A DNA stretch of 64,000 bases from Bolinopsis microptera (lineage: Eukaryota; Ctenophora; Tentaculata; Lobata; Bolinopsidae): contig NC_087080.1 of NCBI RefSeq assembly GCF_026151205.1, positions 9,265,720-9,329,719 on the forward strand, in the 5' to 3' direction. The translations under genes and the position numbers were made by a program. A model generated the notes under the pieces. It was not told where the DNA came from. It worked only from the letters and a program-made list of their open reading frames with translations, and made no database searches. Positions 25,801-37,912 of the stretch are shown here, one piece after another; positions within the stretch are counted from its first letter, which is position 1; every line of letters begins with the position of its first letter.

Positions 25801-28800
25801 TTGTTGGCAAAGGGGGTCCTTTGGATGATGAATCAGAAACAGTTGACCCAACTCTTGTCCGAGTATCAGTGGGTTTTGGTGTAGTACCGTGGACATTCTC
25901 GGCATCAGGATCCGGCGTGATAGTTGTGGCTTCGTCTTCAGAACCTTGTTCATCAGACACCGTACTTTTTGTTGGAACCACAATTGGAGGGCTTCCGCTA
26001 ATGTCACTTTTGCCTTCTGATCCATCTGTTGTAGACACTTTGACTGGTTGATCATCATCAGTAGTAGTGGATGGTTTTACTGATTTTGATGAACGTGTTG
26101 TTGGTGAAGTTGGTCCTTTAGAAGCAGTTGATTTGTCTTCTGTCCGAGTATCAGTAGGTTTAGCTGTAGTACCCTCGACGTTGTCAATATCAGCACCAGG
26201 CGTGCCAGTTGTGGCTATTACCTCTGATGATGGCGTATTTGTTTCAACATCTGACTCCTTTCTTTCATCAGAAGGATCTTCAGTTGACATTGGTGGTGTA
26301 GAAAGTCTGGAAGATGCAACATCTTCAGACCGTTGTTCATCAGAGACCGAACTTTTTGTTGGAACCACAGTTGGAGGGCTTCCGCTAATGTCACTTTTGC
26401 CTTCTGATCCATCTGTTGTAGACACTTTGACTGGTTGATCATCATCAGTAGTAGTGGATGGTTTTACTGATTTTGGTGAACGTGTTGTTGGCAAAGGTGG
26501 TCCTTTGGAAGCAGTTGATTTGTCTTCTGGCCGAGTATCAGTGGATGGTTTTTCTGATTTTGGTGAAAGCGTTGTTGGCAAAGGGGGTCCTTTGGATGAT
26601 GAATCAGAAACAGTTGACCCATCTCTTGTCCGAGTATCAGTGGGTTTTGGTGTAGTACCGTGGACATTCTCGGCATCAGGATCCGGCGTGATAGTTGTGG
26701 CTTCGTCTTCAGAACTTTGTTCATCAGAAACCGAACTTTTTGTTGGAACCACAGTTGGAGGGCTTCCGCTTATGTCACTTTTGCCTTCTGATCTATCTGT
26801 TGTGGACACTTTGACTGGTTGATCATCATCAGTAGTAGTAGATGGTTTTATTGATTTTGGTGAAAGTGTAGTTAGTGAAGTTGGTCCTTTAGAAGCAGTT
26901 GATTTGTCTTCTGTCCCAGTATCAGTAGGTTTGGCTGTAGTTCCCTTGACGTTGTCTATATCAGCATCCGATGTGCCAGTTGTGGTTATTACCTCTGATG
27001 ACGGCTTATTTGTTTCAACATCTGACTCGTTACTTTCATCAGAAGGATCTTCAGTTGACATTCTTGGTGTAGAAAGTCTGGAAGATGCAACATCTTCAGA
27101 CCGTTGTTCATCAGAAACCGAACTTTTTGTTGAAACCACAGTTGGAGGGCTTCCGCTAATGTCACTTTTATTTTCTGATCCATCTGTTGTAGACAATTGG
27201 ACTGGTTGATCATCATCAGTAGTAGTAGATGGTTCTTCCGATTTTGGTGAACGTGTTGTTGGCAAAGGTGGTCCTTTGGAAGCAGTTGATTTGTCTTCTG
27301 GCCGAGTATCAGTGGATGGTTTTTCTGATTTTAGTGAAAGCGTTGTTGGCAAAGGGGGTCCTTTCGATGATGAATCAGAAACAGTTGACCCATCTCTTGT
27401 CCGAGTATCAGTGGGTTTTGGTGTAGAACCGTGGACTTTCTCGGCATCAGGATCCGGCGTGATAGTTGTGGCTTCGTCTTCAGAACTTTGTTCATCAGAA
27501 ACCGAACTTTTTGTTGGAACCACAGTTGGAGGGCTTCCACTAATGTCACTTTTGCCTTCTGATCCATCCGTTGTGGACACTTTGACTGGTTGATCATCAT
27601 CAGTAGTAGTGGATGGTTTTACTGATTTTGATGAACGTGTTGTTGGCAAAGGTGGTCCTTTAGAAGCAGTTGATTTGTCTTCTGTCCGAGTATCAGTAGG
27701 TTTAGCTGTAGTACCCTCGACGTTGTCAATATCAGCACCAGGCGTGCCAGTTGTGGCTATTACCTCTGATGATGGCGTATTTGTTTCAACATCTGACTCG
27801 TTACTTTCATCAGAAGGATCTTCAGTTGACAATAGTGGTGTAGAAAGTCTGGAAGATGCAACATCTTCAGACCGTTGTTCATCAGAAACCGAACTTTTTG
27901 TTGGAACCACAGTTGGAGGGCTTCCGCTAATGTCACTTTTATTTTCTGATCCATCTGTTGTAGACACTTGGACTGGTTGATCATCATCAGTAGTAGTGGA
28001 TGGTTCTTCCGATTTTGGTGAACGTGTTGTTGGCAAAGGTGGTCCTTTGGAAGCAGTTGATTTGTCTTGTGGCCGAGTATCAGTGGATGGTTTTTCTGAT
28101 TTTGGTGAAAGCGTTGTTGGCAAAGGGGGTCCTTTGGATGATGAATCAGAAACAGTTGACCCATCTCTTGTCCGAGTATCAGTGGGTTTTGGTGTAGTAC
28201 CGTGGACATTCTCGGCATCAGGATCCGGCGTGATAGTTGTGGCTTCGTCTTCAGAACTTTGTTCATCAGACACCGTACTTTTTGTTGGAACCACAGTTGG
28301 AGGGCTTCCGCTAATGTCACTTTTGCCTTCTGATCCATCCGTTGTGGACACTTTGACTGGTTGATCATCATCAGTAGTAGTGGATGGTTTTACTGATTTT
28401 GATGAACGTGTTGTTGGCAAAGGTGGTCCTTTAGAAGCAGTTGATTTGTCTTCTGTCCGAGTATCAGTAGGTTTAGCTGTAGTACCCTCGACGTTGTCAA
28501 TATCAGCACCAGGCGTGCCAGTTGTGGCTATTACCTCTGATGATGGCGTATTTGTTTCAACATCTGACTCCTTTCTTTCATCAGAAGGATCTTCAGTTGA
28601 CAATAGTGGTGTAGAAAGTCTGGAAGATGCAACATCTTCAGACCGTTGTTCATCAGAAACCGAACTTTTTGTTGGAACCACAGTTGGAGGGCTTCCGCTA
28701 ATGTCACTTTTATTTTCTGATCCATCTGTTGTAGACACTTGGACTGGTTGATCATCATCAGTAGTAGTGGATGGTTCTTCCGATTTTGGTGAACGTGTTG

Positions 28801-31800
28801 TTGGCAAAGGTGGTCCTTTGGAAGCAGTTGATTTGTCTTCTGGCCGAGTATCAGTGGATAGTTTTTCTGATTTTGGTGAAAGCGTTGTTGGCAAAGGGGG
28901 TCCTTTGGATGATGAATCAGAAACAGTTGACCCATCTCTTGTCCGAGTATCAGTGGGTTTTGGTGTAGTACCGTGGACATTCTCGGCATCAGGATCCGGC
29001 GTGATAGTTGTGGCTTCGTCTTCAGAACTTTGTTCATCAGACACCGTACTTTTTGTTGGAACCACAGTTGGAGGGCTTCCGCTAATGTCACTTTTGCCTT
29101 CTGATCCATCCGTTGTGGACACTTTGACTGGTTGATCATCATCAGTAGTAGTGGATGGTTTTACTGATTTTGATGAACGTGTTGTTGGCAAAGGTGGTCC
29201 TTTAGAAGCAGTTGATTTGTCTTCTGTCCGAGTATCAGTAGGTTTAGCTGTAGTACCCTCGACGTTGTCAATATCAGCACCAGGCGTGCCAGTTGTGGCT
29301 ATTACCTCTGATGATGGCGTATTTGTTTCAACATCTGACTCGTTACTTTCATCAGAAGGATCTTCAGTTGACATTGGTGGTGTAGAAAGTCTGGAAGATG
29401 CAACATCTTCAGACCGTTGTTCATCAGAGACCGAACTTTTTGTTGGAACCACAGTTGGAGGGCTTCCGCTAATGTCACTTTTATATTCTGATCCATTTGT
29501 TGTAGACACTTGGACTGGTTGATCATCATCAGTAGTAATAGATGGTTCTTCCGATTTTGGTGAACGTGTTGTTGGCAAAGGTGGTCCTTTGGAAGCAGTT
29601 GATTTGTCTTCTGGCCGAGTATCAGTGGATGGTTTTTCTGATTTTGGTGAAAGCGTTGTTGGCAAAGGGGGTCCTTTCGATGATGAATCAGAAACAGTTG
29701 ACCCATCTCTTGTCCGAGTATCAGTGGGTTTTGGTGTAGAACCGTGGACATTCTCGGCATCAGGATCCGGCGTGATAGTTGTGGCTTCGTCTTCAGAACT
29801 TTGTTCATCAGAAACCGAACTTTTTGTTGGAACCACAGTTGGAGGGCTTCCGCTTATGTCACTTTTGCCTTCTGATCCATCTGTTGTGGACACTTTGACT
29901 GGTTGATCATCATCAGTAGTAGTAGATGATTTTTCCGATTTGGACGAAAGTGTTGTTGGCAAAGGTGGTCCTTTAGAAGCAGTTGATTTGTCTTCTGTCC
30001 GAGTATCAGTAGGTTTAGCTGTAGTACCCTCGACGTTGTCAATATCAGCACCAGGCGTGCCAGTTGTGGCTATTACCTCTGATGATGGCGTATTTGTTTC
30101 AACATCTGACTCGTTACTTTCATCAGAAGGATCTTCAGTTGACATTGGTGGTGTAGAAAGTCTGGAAGATGCAACATCTTCAGACCGTTGTTCATCAGAG
30201 ACCGAACTTTTTGTTGGAACCACAGTTGGAGGGCTTCCGCTAATGTCACTTTTATATTCTGATCCATTTGTTGTAGACACTTGGACTGGTTGATCATCAT
30301 CAGTAGTAATAGATGGTTCTTCCGATTTTGGTGAACGTGTTGTTGGCAAAGGTGGTCCTTTGGAAGCAGTTGATTTGTCTTCTGGCCGAGTATCAGTGGA
30401 TGGTTTTTCTGATTTTGGTGAAAGCGTTGTTGGCAAAGGGGGTCCTTTCGATGATGAATCAGAAACAGTTGACCCATCTCTTGTCCGAGTATCAGTGGGT
30501 TTTGGTGTAGAACCGTGGACATTCTCGGCATCAGGATCCGGCGTGATAGTTGTGGCTTCGTCTTCAGAACTTTGTTCATCAGAAACCGAACTTTTTGTTG
30601 GAACCACAGTTGGAGGGCTTCCGCTTATGTCACTTTTGCCTTCTGATCCATCTGTTGTGGACACTTTGACTGGTTGATCATCATCAGTAGTAGTAGATGA
30701 TTTTTCCGATTTGGACGAAAGTGTTGTTGGCAAAGGTGGTCCTTTAGAAGCAGTTGATTTGTCTTCTGTCCGAGTATCAGTAGGTTTAGCTGTAGTACCC
30801 TCGACGTTGTCAATATCAGCACCAGGCGTGCCAGTTGTGGCTATTACCTCTGATGATGGCGTATTTGTTTCAACATCTGACTCCTTTCTTTCACCAGAAG
30901 GATCTTCAGCTGACATTGGTGGTGTAGAAAGTCTGGTAGATACAACGTCTTCTGACCTTTGTTCATCAGAAACCGAACTTTCTGTTGGAACCACAATTGG
31001 AGGGCTTCCGCTAATGTCACTTTTGTCTTGATCTGACCTATCCGTTGTAGACAAACTGACTGATTGAACATCATCAGTAGTAGTGGATTGTTTTTCCGAT
31101 ATTTGTGAAAGCGTTGTTGGCAAAGGGGGTCCTTTGGATGATGAATCAGAAACAATTGACCCATCTCTTGTCCAAGTATCAATGAGTTTTGGTGTAGTAC
31201 CGTGGACGTTCTCGGCATCAGGATCCGGCGTGATAGTTGTGGCTTCGTCTTCAGAACTTTGTTCATCAGAAACCGAACTTTCTGTTGGAACCACAGTTGG
31301 AGGGCTTCCGCTAATGTCACTTTTGTCTTCTGACCCATCCGTTGTAGACAAACTGACTGGTTGATCATCATCAGTAGTAGTGGATGGTTTTTCAGATTTT
31401 GGTGAAAGCGTTGTTGGCAAAGGGGGTCCTTTAGAAGCAGTTGATTTGTCTTTTGTCCGAGTATCAATAGGTTTGGGTGTAGTACCGTCGACGTTGCCAG
31501 CACCAGGCGTGCCAGTTGAGGCTATTACCTCTGATGATGGCGTATTTGTTTCAACATCCGACTTGTTACTTTCATCAGAAGGATCTTCGGTTGACATTGG
31601 TGGTGTAGAAAGTCTGGTAGATACAACGTCTTCAGACCTCTGTTCATCAGAAACCGAACTCTTTGTTTGAACCACAGTTGGAGGGCTTCCACTAATGTTA
31701 CTTTTGTCTTCTGACCCATCCGTTGTAGACATTTTGATTGGTTGATCGTCAGCAGAAGTGGATGGTTTTTCCGATTTTGACGAAAGCGTTGTTGGCAAAG

Positions 31801-32305
31801 GTGGTCCTTTAGAAACAGTTGATTTGTCTTCTGGCCGAGTATCAGTAGGTTTGGGTGTAGTACCGTGGACGTTGTCAGCATCAGGATCTGGCGTGCCAGT
31901 TGTGGCTATTACCTTTGATGATGACGTATTTATTTCAACATCTGTAGATTGCTCGGTTGTAACCTTGGCGGGTTGATGATGAGCAGTTGAGGTTGGTCTT
32001 TCAGTAATTTGTGTACTTGGTACCGGTGTAGTAGGCAACAATGTCTTTGTTACTTCAATAGGACGGTCGGTGGGTACTTCTGTTGAAACGTGAACTGAGG
32101 GTGACAAATATATATTGTCACAAACATCGCCTATTTCAACGTTGAACCCTTCCTCTTTATCCCCTGTATTCCTTGTTTTCTTTGTATCTGACCCAGACGC
32201 ACAAGCAGTTTTGAAAGAGGTTGCGAAATCGCATCTTTGACTTGGAGAATCTCTTTGACACAGAATAGCAGTACAATTAGAATACCATGTGTTCTGTCCC
32301 ATTTT
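22895..32305 (-). CDS. Exon y: 9.4-kb mucin-like exon
   Basis: A single 9,411-nt exon (3,137 codons), phase 0 to phase 0, fully open. It begins KMGQNTWYSNCTAILC and completes a C8 module (five Cys). A huge Ser/Thr/Pro/Asp-rich array follows, built of phrases such as ISGSPPTVVPTKSSVSDEQ, DNVEGTTAKPTDTRTEDKS and KGPPLPTTLSPKSEKPSTT. From about 25.3 to 30.7 kb these form about seven copies of an exact 771-bp (257-codon) higher-order unit. The final kilobase is more diverged PTS sequence. It ends with three Cys (KCDHDE, DICSDI, WKCNK) and donor GTTAAA. The acidic and basic residues mixed into the PTS sequence suggest an extended, glycosylated polyampholyte. Confidence 0.93.
25296..30700 (-). repeat. 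Higher-order tandem repeat, 771-bp unit, about 7 copies
   Basis: Equivalent positions recur at 25296, 26067, 26838, 27609, 28380, 29151 and 29922. Two neighbouring units (29302-29808 and 30073-30579) have identical translations over 168 residues, indicating recent duplication or homogenisation. 771 is divisible by three, keeping the frame. Confidence 0.92.
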
Positions 32306-32540
32306 CTGAAAGAATTTGCTGCTTGCTGTCATGCAACATTAAAAACAGATACACCAAAATTAAAACGAGAGGGGCGTTTATTTGCTACATTTTTAAAAGT
32401 AAAATTGTGCAGTCCGAGTGAGGCTGAAAGAATCAAAGTGCTTTCAAAGGTAAACCCCGGTAATGATATGCTCATTTATAAAGGACATGTATTTTCAAAG
32501 AGAAAGGACATGTATTGATCTACATATAACAACAATTGGC

Positions 32541-33427
32541 AACTTGGTCGTTTAGCTCCGGACAGTCTATGCAACGTCTATGCAACGTCCATGCAACAAC
32601 AAAAGAACCGTCTATGCAACGTCTATGCAACGTCCCTGCACAATGAACACTCTATGCACACTCCCTGCACGGTCAGTCTATGCAACGTCTATGCAACGTC
32701 TATGCAACGTCTATGCAACGTCTATGCAACGTCCCTGCACAGTACCATATGAACACCGGCTACTAGCCGGCTACTAGCCGGCTAGTAGCCACTTTTGTAA
32801 TAACAGCTCCTCAACTTCACATTACCAACCGGCTACTAACCGGCACTTGAAAAGTGGTCACTAGCCGGCTACTAACCGGCTACTAGCCGGCTAGTGACCA
32901 CAAAGTGGCTACTAACCGGCTACTAAGCGGTCACTAGCCGGCTATTAGCCGAGCTCTAAAGCTCTAAAGGTTTGGAACTAGAAGGTCCGCTTTAGAGCCG
33001 GCTAGTGACCGGTTAGTAGCCACTTGGTGGTTACTAGCCGGTTAGTAGCCGGTTAGTAGCCGGCTAGTGACCGGTTAGTAGCCACTTTGTGGTCACTAGC
33101 CGGCTAGTAGCCGGTTAGTAGCCGGCTAGTGACCACTTTTCAAGTGCCGGTTAGTAGCCGGTTGTTAATGTGAAGTTGAGGAGCTGTTATTACAAAAGTG
33201 GCTACTAGCCGGCTAGTAGCCGGCTAGTAGCCGGTGTTCATATGGTACTGTGCAGGGACGTTGCATAGACGTTGCATAGACGTTGCATAGACTGACCGTG
33301 CAGGGAGTGTGCATAGAGTGTTCATTGTGCAGGGACGTTGCATAGACGTTGCATAGACGGTTCTTTTGTTGTTGCACGGACGTTGCATAGACGTTGCATA
33401 GACTGTCCGGAGCTAAACGACCAACTT
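32541..33427. mobile_element. Fold-back palindromic element, about 885 bp
   Basis: The left end AACTTGGTCGTTTAGCTCCG and the right end CGGAGCTAAACGACCAACTT are inverted copies. The two arms, about 440 bp each, mirror each other through their full length. They contain inverted tandem arrays of TCTATGCAACG on the outside and CCGGCTACTAG on the inside. The centre is near 32980 around GAGCTCTAAAGCTCTAAAGG. It lies wholly in the intron between exons x and y. There is no coding capacity, so it fits a non-autonomous fold-back or MITE-type transposon. Target-site duplication is not clear. Confidence 0.85.
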
Positions 33428-33466
33428 CCCCAACAATTAAACATACGCAATCTCCCTCACTCATAC

Positions 33467-33889
33467 CTGACTACAAAGCACATTTTCCAGGCTGATTGTA
33501 AAGAGTAGCTCCTTACAGAACTGAGACACACTCTCCTTATAATCTGTATCCTGGCTACACCTGTTCTCCTTGTCACCAGTCTCCTTGTCACCAGGCTCCT
33601 TGTCACCAGGCTCCTTGTCACCAGGCTCCTTGTCACCAGGCTCCTTGTCACCAGGCTCCTTGTCACCAGGTTCCTCTGTTGTGATACCAGGGGTTGTTGA
33701 CCCATCATGTAGTGAAACCGTGCTATGTGCAGTTGTAGGACTCACTTCCTCCTCACAGTCAGCTGATATCACCTCTATTCCAATATCCCAGCACGATTGC
33801 CTGTACCCCTGGGCCGCTTTGCAGCGACTTGAGGGGTCTGAGCACAACAGAGATACACATTCTTGATAAACTTTCGCTGCGTCGATTTT
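33467..33889 (-). CDS. Exon x: C8 second half, EPGDK repeat, C8 first half
   Basis: A 423-nt exon, phase 0 to phase 0. Five Cys (VYQECVSLLC, SRCKAA, QSCWDI, ADCEEE) complete the previous module. A short linker contains about seven copies of the 15-bp unit EPGDK. Three more Cys (NRCSQD, QFCKEL, VLCSQ) begin the next module, with donor GTATGA. Confidence 0.87.
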
Positions 33890-34093
33890 CTGAAATTTTA
33901 GGAAGTTAAGATACCCATGTTTTTAGAAATGTGCCATTTTTATACCGACGAACTATTTATTTATTAAGGAATTTGTACGATGTTTGATTTGGAAATTTAT
34001 GGAGTTCAACAAGACAACTGCTTACCCAACTGCTTACATCAAGCAATGAAAAATAAATATACATTTCCCTCTTAGTCAAAAAATCATACTCAC

Positions 34094-34785
34094 GGGAGTG
34101 CACTTCAAGTTAGACTGGTCCCCATAAACTGCCGAGAAACAAAACTCCGCTGCCACTATCTTGAAATCCTGACTAAGAGCACAAAAGTTCGTTTTGATCT
34201 CAGGAGTTGGGATTTCAGGGCTGCTTGGTGTCACGTCGTTAGGTCCATCTGTTAGTGTCTCTGTTGAGAGATCTATGTTTGGAGTTGTAAGATCAGTAGT
34301 AAATCTGTTGGTGATAACATCATCTGTTCTATCAGATTCGTCAGTTGATTTCTCAGATCCATCAGTCGAGTTCTCAGATTTCTCAGTTGATTTCTCAGAT
34401 TCATCAGTCGATTTCTCAGATTCATCAGTTGATTTCTCAGATCCATCAGTCGATTTCTCAGATTCATCAGTCGATTTCTCAGATTCATCAGTCGATTTCT
34501 CAGATTCATCAGTCGATTTCTCAGATTCATCAGTTGATTTCTCAGATTCATCAGTTGATTTCTCAGATTCATCAGTCGATTTCTTAGATTCATCAGTCGA
34601 TTTCTCAGATTCATCAGTCGATTTCTCAGATTCATCAGTTGACTTCTCTGAATGATCAGTTGGTTTCTCAGATTCATCAGTCGATTTCTCCCGTTCATCA
34701 GTACTAGAAATCGTAGGTTCAGTGCTAGTATCACTTCTTTTACTAGGAGTTGTAGTTGTTTTCTCTTTCGGTCCTTCATCAGTAC
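34094..34785 (-). CDS. Exon w: 7-residue repeat linker plus C8 first half
   Basis: A 692-nt exon, phase 1 to phase 0. A Thr-rich start (KEKTTTTPSK) leads to about 15 copies of a 21-bp, 7-residue unit EKSTDES. A PTS stretch and three Cys (NFCALS, EFCFSA, LKCTP) follow, with donor GTGAGT two residues after the third. Other frames of the repeat are also open, but only this frame fits both neighbouring phases. Confidence 0.85.
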
Positions 34786-34950
34786 CTGATGTAGTGACAT
34801 ATTTAAATAAATTATCACAGAATATAGGGTCAGAGCTCGGATAACCCTGGACGACAATTAAACGCTGGTCTCACCATCAGCTGCTACCAACCTCCATAAA
34901 GACAACATTTCAGAAATTAAGGTACACAAGATCAAACAGAATTTGAAGAT

Positions 34951-35685
34951 GTAGTTACCAATCTAGTTACTAATGTAGTTACTAATTTAGTTACTAATGT
35001 AGTTACTAATTTAGTTACTAATGTAGTTACTAATTTAATTAATAATGTAGGTATTTTCATGCAGTTACTCATGTAGTAACTAATTTAGTTTATAGTGTAG
35101 TATGTAATGTAGTTTATAATGTAGTTACCAATGTAGTTACTAATGTAGTTACTAATTTAGTTACTAATGTAGTTACTAATTTAGTTACTAATGTAAGTAT
35201 TGTCATGCAGTTACTGATGTAGTAACTAATTTAGTTTATAGTGTAGTTTATAGTGTAGTTTATAATGTATTTTATAATGTAAGTATTGTCATGCAGTTAC
35301 TATTGTAGTAACTAATTTAGTTTATAGTGTAGTATATAATATAGTTTATAATTTATTTTATAATGTAAGTATTGTCATGCAGTTACTAATGTAGTAACTA
35401 ATTTAGTTTATAGTGTAGTATGTAATGTAGTTACCAATGTAGTTACTAATGTAGTTAATAATGTAGTTACCAATGTAGTTACTAATGTAGTTACTAATTT
35501 AGTTACTAATGTAAGTATTGTCATGTAGTTACTGATGTAGTAACTAATTTAGTTTATAGTGTAGTTTATAATGTAGTTTATAATGTATTTTGTAATGTAG
35601 GTATTGTCATGCAGTTACTAATGTAGTAACTAATTTAGTTTATAGCGTAGTATATAATGTAGTTACTAATGTAGTTACTAGTTAC
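34951..35685 (+). repeat. Intron minisatellite GTAGTTACTAAT
   Basis: Fills most of the 900-nt intron between exons w and v with about 60 imperfect 10-12 bp units, plus variants TTTATAGTGTAG and TATTGTCATGCAG. A higher-order period of roughly 120-180 bp is visible. On the minus strand each unit contains GTAACT, a 5' splice-like word, and the true donor of exon v lies at its border. Confidence 0.93.
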
Positions 35686-36142
35686 CTGGTACATCAGATC
35701 CAATTTCGTCAGTAGGTCTGGCTGTCACTGATTGAGTGGGTCTCGTTCCGAGCGTAGTAAAAGAGGTTATATCAATGGTTGTGGCGTTCCAAGCTGGCTG
35801 AACGATTCCTTTCTCGGTAGAGGTTACCACAGTTGGATTGGAGGATGGTCGTGGAGTTGTCGGTAGCTGACGAGAGGTGATCACTGACGGTGTCACCTCA
35901 TCACCGATGGGTGCTGAAGTAACATCTCCAGCTTTGGTAACAGTAGGTTTTACTGATGGAGGAGATTTAGTGATAGAGGGGGTTACACCACCACATCCCT
36001 TCACTTCAGGAGATACCGTGACCCCCACTTTTAGACACGTGGTCTTGTAGGCCTCAACAGCTTGGCATCTAGCAGTCGGGTCAACACAGAGGGACTTAAA
36101 ACACGTGTCGTATAGTTTGGACACTTGCCGCTTCTTTAGCTT
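35686..36142 (-). CDS. Exon v: C8 second half plus linker
   Basis: A 457-nt exon, phase 0 to phase 1. It starts KLKKRQVSKLYDTCFKSLC, completes the module begun in exon u (five Cys), and continues into a Thr/Pro/Val linker with repeated SVKPTV-like pieces. Its donor GTAACTAG lies at the edge of a minisatellite made of the same GTAACT word. Confidence 0.87.
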
Positions 36143-36303
36143 CTGAAATACGATAACACTTTACAGTTATTTTATATTCATTTATTGTTTATTATTGTTA
36201 GTTGGTTAAAAGATACTGCAGTGTGGAAGACAAGCTAATACGTCAAAATATAGAAAGCGGGAACCTAAAATTGAACCTGATAAAAGAAGAGAGAAATGTT
36301 TAC

Positions 36304-36750
36304 CTTGTTACATTTCGGGTCAGATAACGGTCCGAATACGAGGGAGAAACAGTAGTCAGTGGCTACATTCCTATAATCATGGCTCTTGCTGCACAGATCA
36401 GGTTTAACAGTTGTGGCAGGTACGGTCGGAGTGGTGAGCCTATCCGTCTTCATATCTTTTGGGGTGGTAGGTAGTCTCACAGTCGAGCTGCTGTCTTCTT
36501 GAGCTGAGCTCGGCTTACTTGATTTAGAATCTTCAGTTGGACGCTCTGATGCAGGTGTTGTAGGCTCGATAAACCTCGACGTTTTCTCTAGATTAGCAGC
36601 CTCGCATTCACTAGCCACGGTAATGTGGACTCCCAAAGCAGAGCAAAATGCCTGGAACTCAGCTTGGAAAGCACAGCGTTCAAGTTTAGTACAAGTCTCC
36701 TGACAGCTAATAAAGAGGTGGGTCGTGACCACTTCCAGCTCTCCTACTAT
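36304..36750 (-). CDS. Exon u: C8 second half, linker, next C8 first half
   Basis: A 447-nt exon, phase 0 to phase 0. It opens with five Cys (FISCQETC, ERCAF, AFCSA, SECEA), the second half of a C8 module whose first half is not seen upstream. A short Ser/Thr/Pro linker follows, then three Cys (DLCSKS, DYCFSL, PKCNK) and donor GTAAAC exactly two residues after the third Cys. Confidence 0.85.
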
Positions 36751-36961
36751 CTGCAATAAGTTATTGTGTGAGAAGCTTTATTGTAATTAGAATTAATACA
36801 TAGCTTCAAGGAATATTTTAGAGGACAATTAATTATGTAAACAATTACTTTTGTGGACGACCACTTTTTGCAGTTCAGATATAATGTTTGTTAATTTGTG
36901 ACGTGAAATATATACTTCTCCACGCCGCCTAACAGACGGTATGGTATGAAATGTATGTATA

Positions 36962-36997
36962 AAATAAAGCACGCATACCTACGCGCGTGCTTTATTT
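36962..36997. terminator. Perfect hairpin carrying AATAAA on both strands
   Basis: AAATAAAGCACGC and GCGTGCTTTATTT form a 13-bp perfect stem with a 10-base loop. Each arm gives an AATAAA on one strand. It could serve as a two-way poly(A) region, or be part of a fold-back repeat. Confidence 0.45.
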
Positions 36998-37767
36998 AAT
37001 ATCCACTCAAGGGCTTTAGTCGCCGGGTGGATCTAATTATACTATTTGTTCACTTCTTTATCTGCGATTAATAAGAAAGAGCCGGTATTTGCACCCGGCT
37101 TCGCTTTTAGTAGACTTGACTCTGTCTAGTGCGATACCCGATCAATGAATATTGTACGGCTGCGCCTCGGGCAATTGATCGTGAACTTGCTATACAAAGT
37201 AGGACTTAGTCACTTTGTTATTTGTGTGATTCTACTTTGCTGTACCGTTAAAATTAGTTATTAATCGTCGTTGGTAGAAAGACGCGTGTTTTCAGGTCAC
37301 GGGAAGAAGCTCACTATTGACCACATCTATCATTGAAACAAAGAAGCGTGTAAGAAGGTTAAAACGCCTGTAATCAACTACCACTACCCCTTCAAAATAC
37401 CTCTAAACACCGGTGAATGGTGTCCTGTCCGTAAAAGAAGTCCAAGCAGTGTTCGGCTCGTGATTCCAGAGAACACGTTTTATCAAGTGAGGCGGGCGTT
37501 GTAGTGGAGTCGTCTATCTTTTGTTTACATTCCTCCCTGAAAATAGTTTTACTCATTTCTCTTGAAATCGCTTCATCTTAGTAACTTGATGCCAAATCAT
37601 TAAAGTTCTCTAATTAAAAATAATTACAGCCGATCATTAAGAGATGAAATAGTCGTTATAAGCTATTTAAGGCCTAGTTTCGGTTCAGAAGAACATGAAA
37701 TCAAGATTCCTGACTGTAATCATCAGCCAAATATCTTACTACAAGCTAATTCAAGTGCGTCATGTGT

Positions 37768-37912
37768 CTGTGAACATTTTAAAAAAGGTGGTCATGTTTT
37801 CTAAATAATGATTGCTCCAGGAATATCTCGTGGTAATGTTTTCTAAATAATGATTGCTCCAGGAATATCTCGTGGTAATGTTTTCTAAATAATGATTGCT
37901 CCAGGAATATCT
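37768..37912 (+). repeat. Three-copy 46-bp tandem repeat
   Basis: TTTTCTAAATAATGATTGCT followed by CCAGGAATATCTCG is repeated three times with almost no change. Confidence 0.9.

Noticed and set aside
32580-33464. Small frames inside the fold-back element
   Set aside because: They are symmetric translations of the TCTATGCAACG arrays on both arms, not genes.
34273-34857. Minus-strand frame with LMNLRNQ repeats
   Set aside because: An out-of-phase reading of the 21-bp repeat. Only the EKSTDES frame links exons v and x in phase and contains the C8 cysteines.
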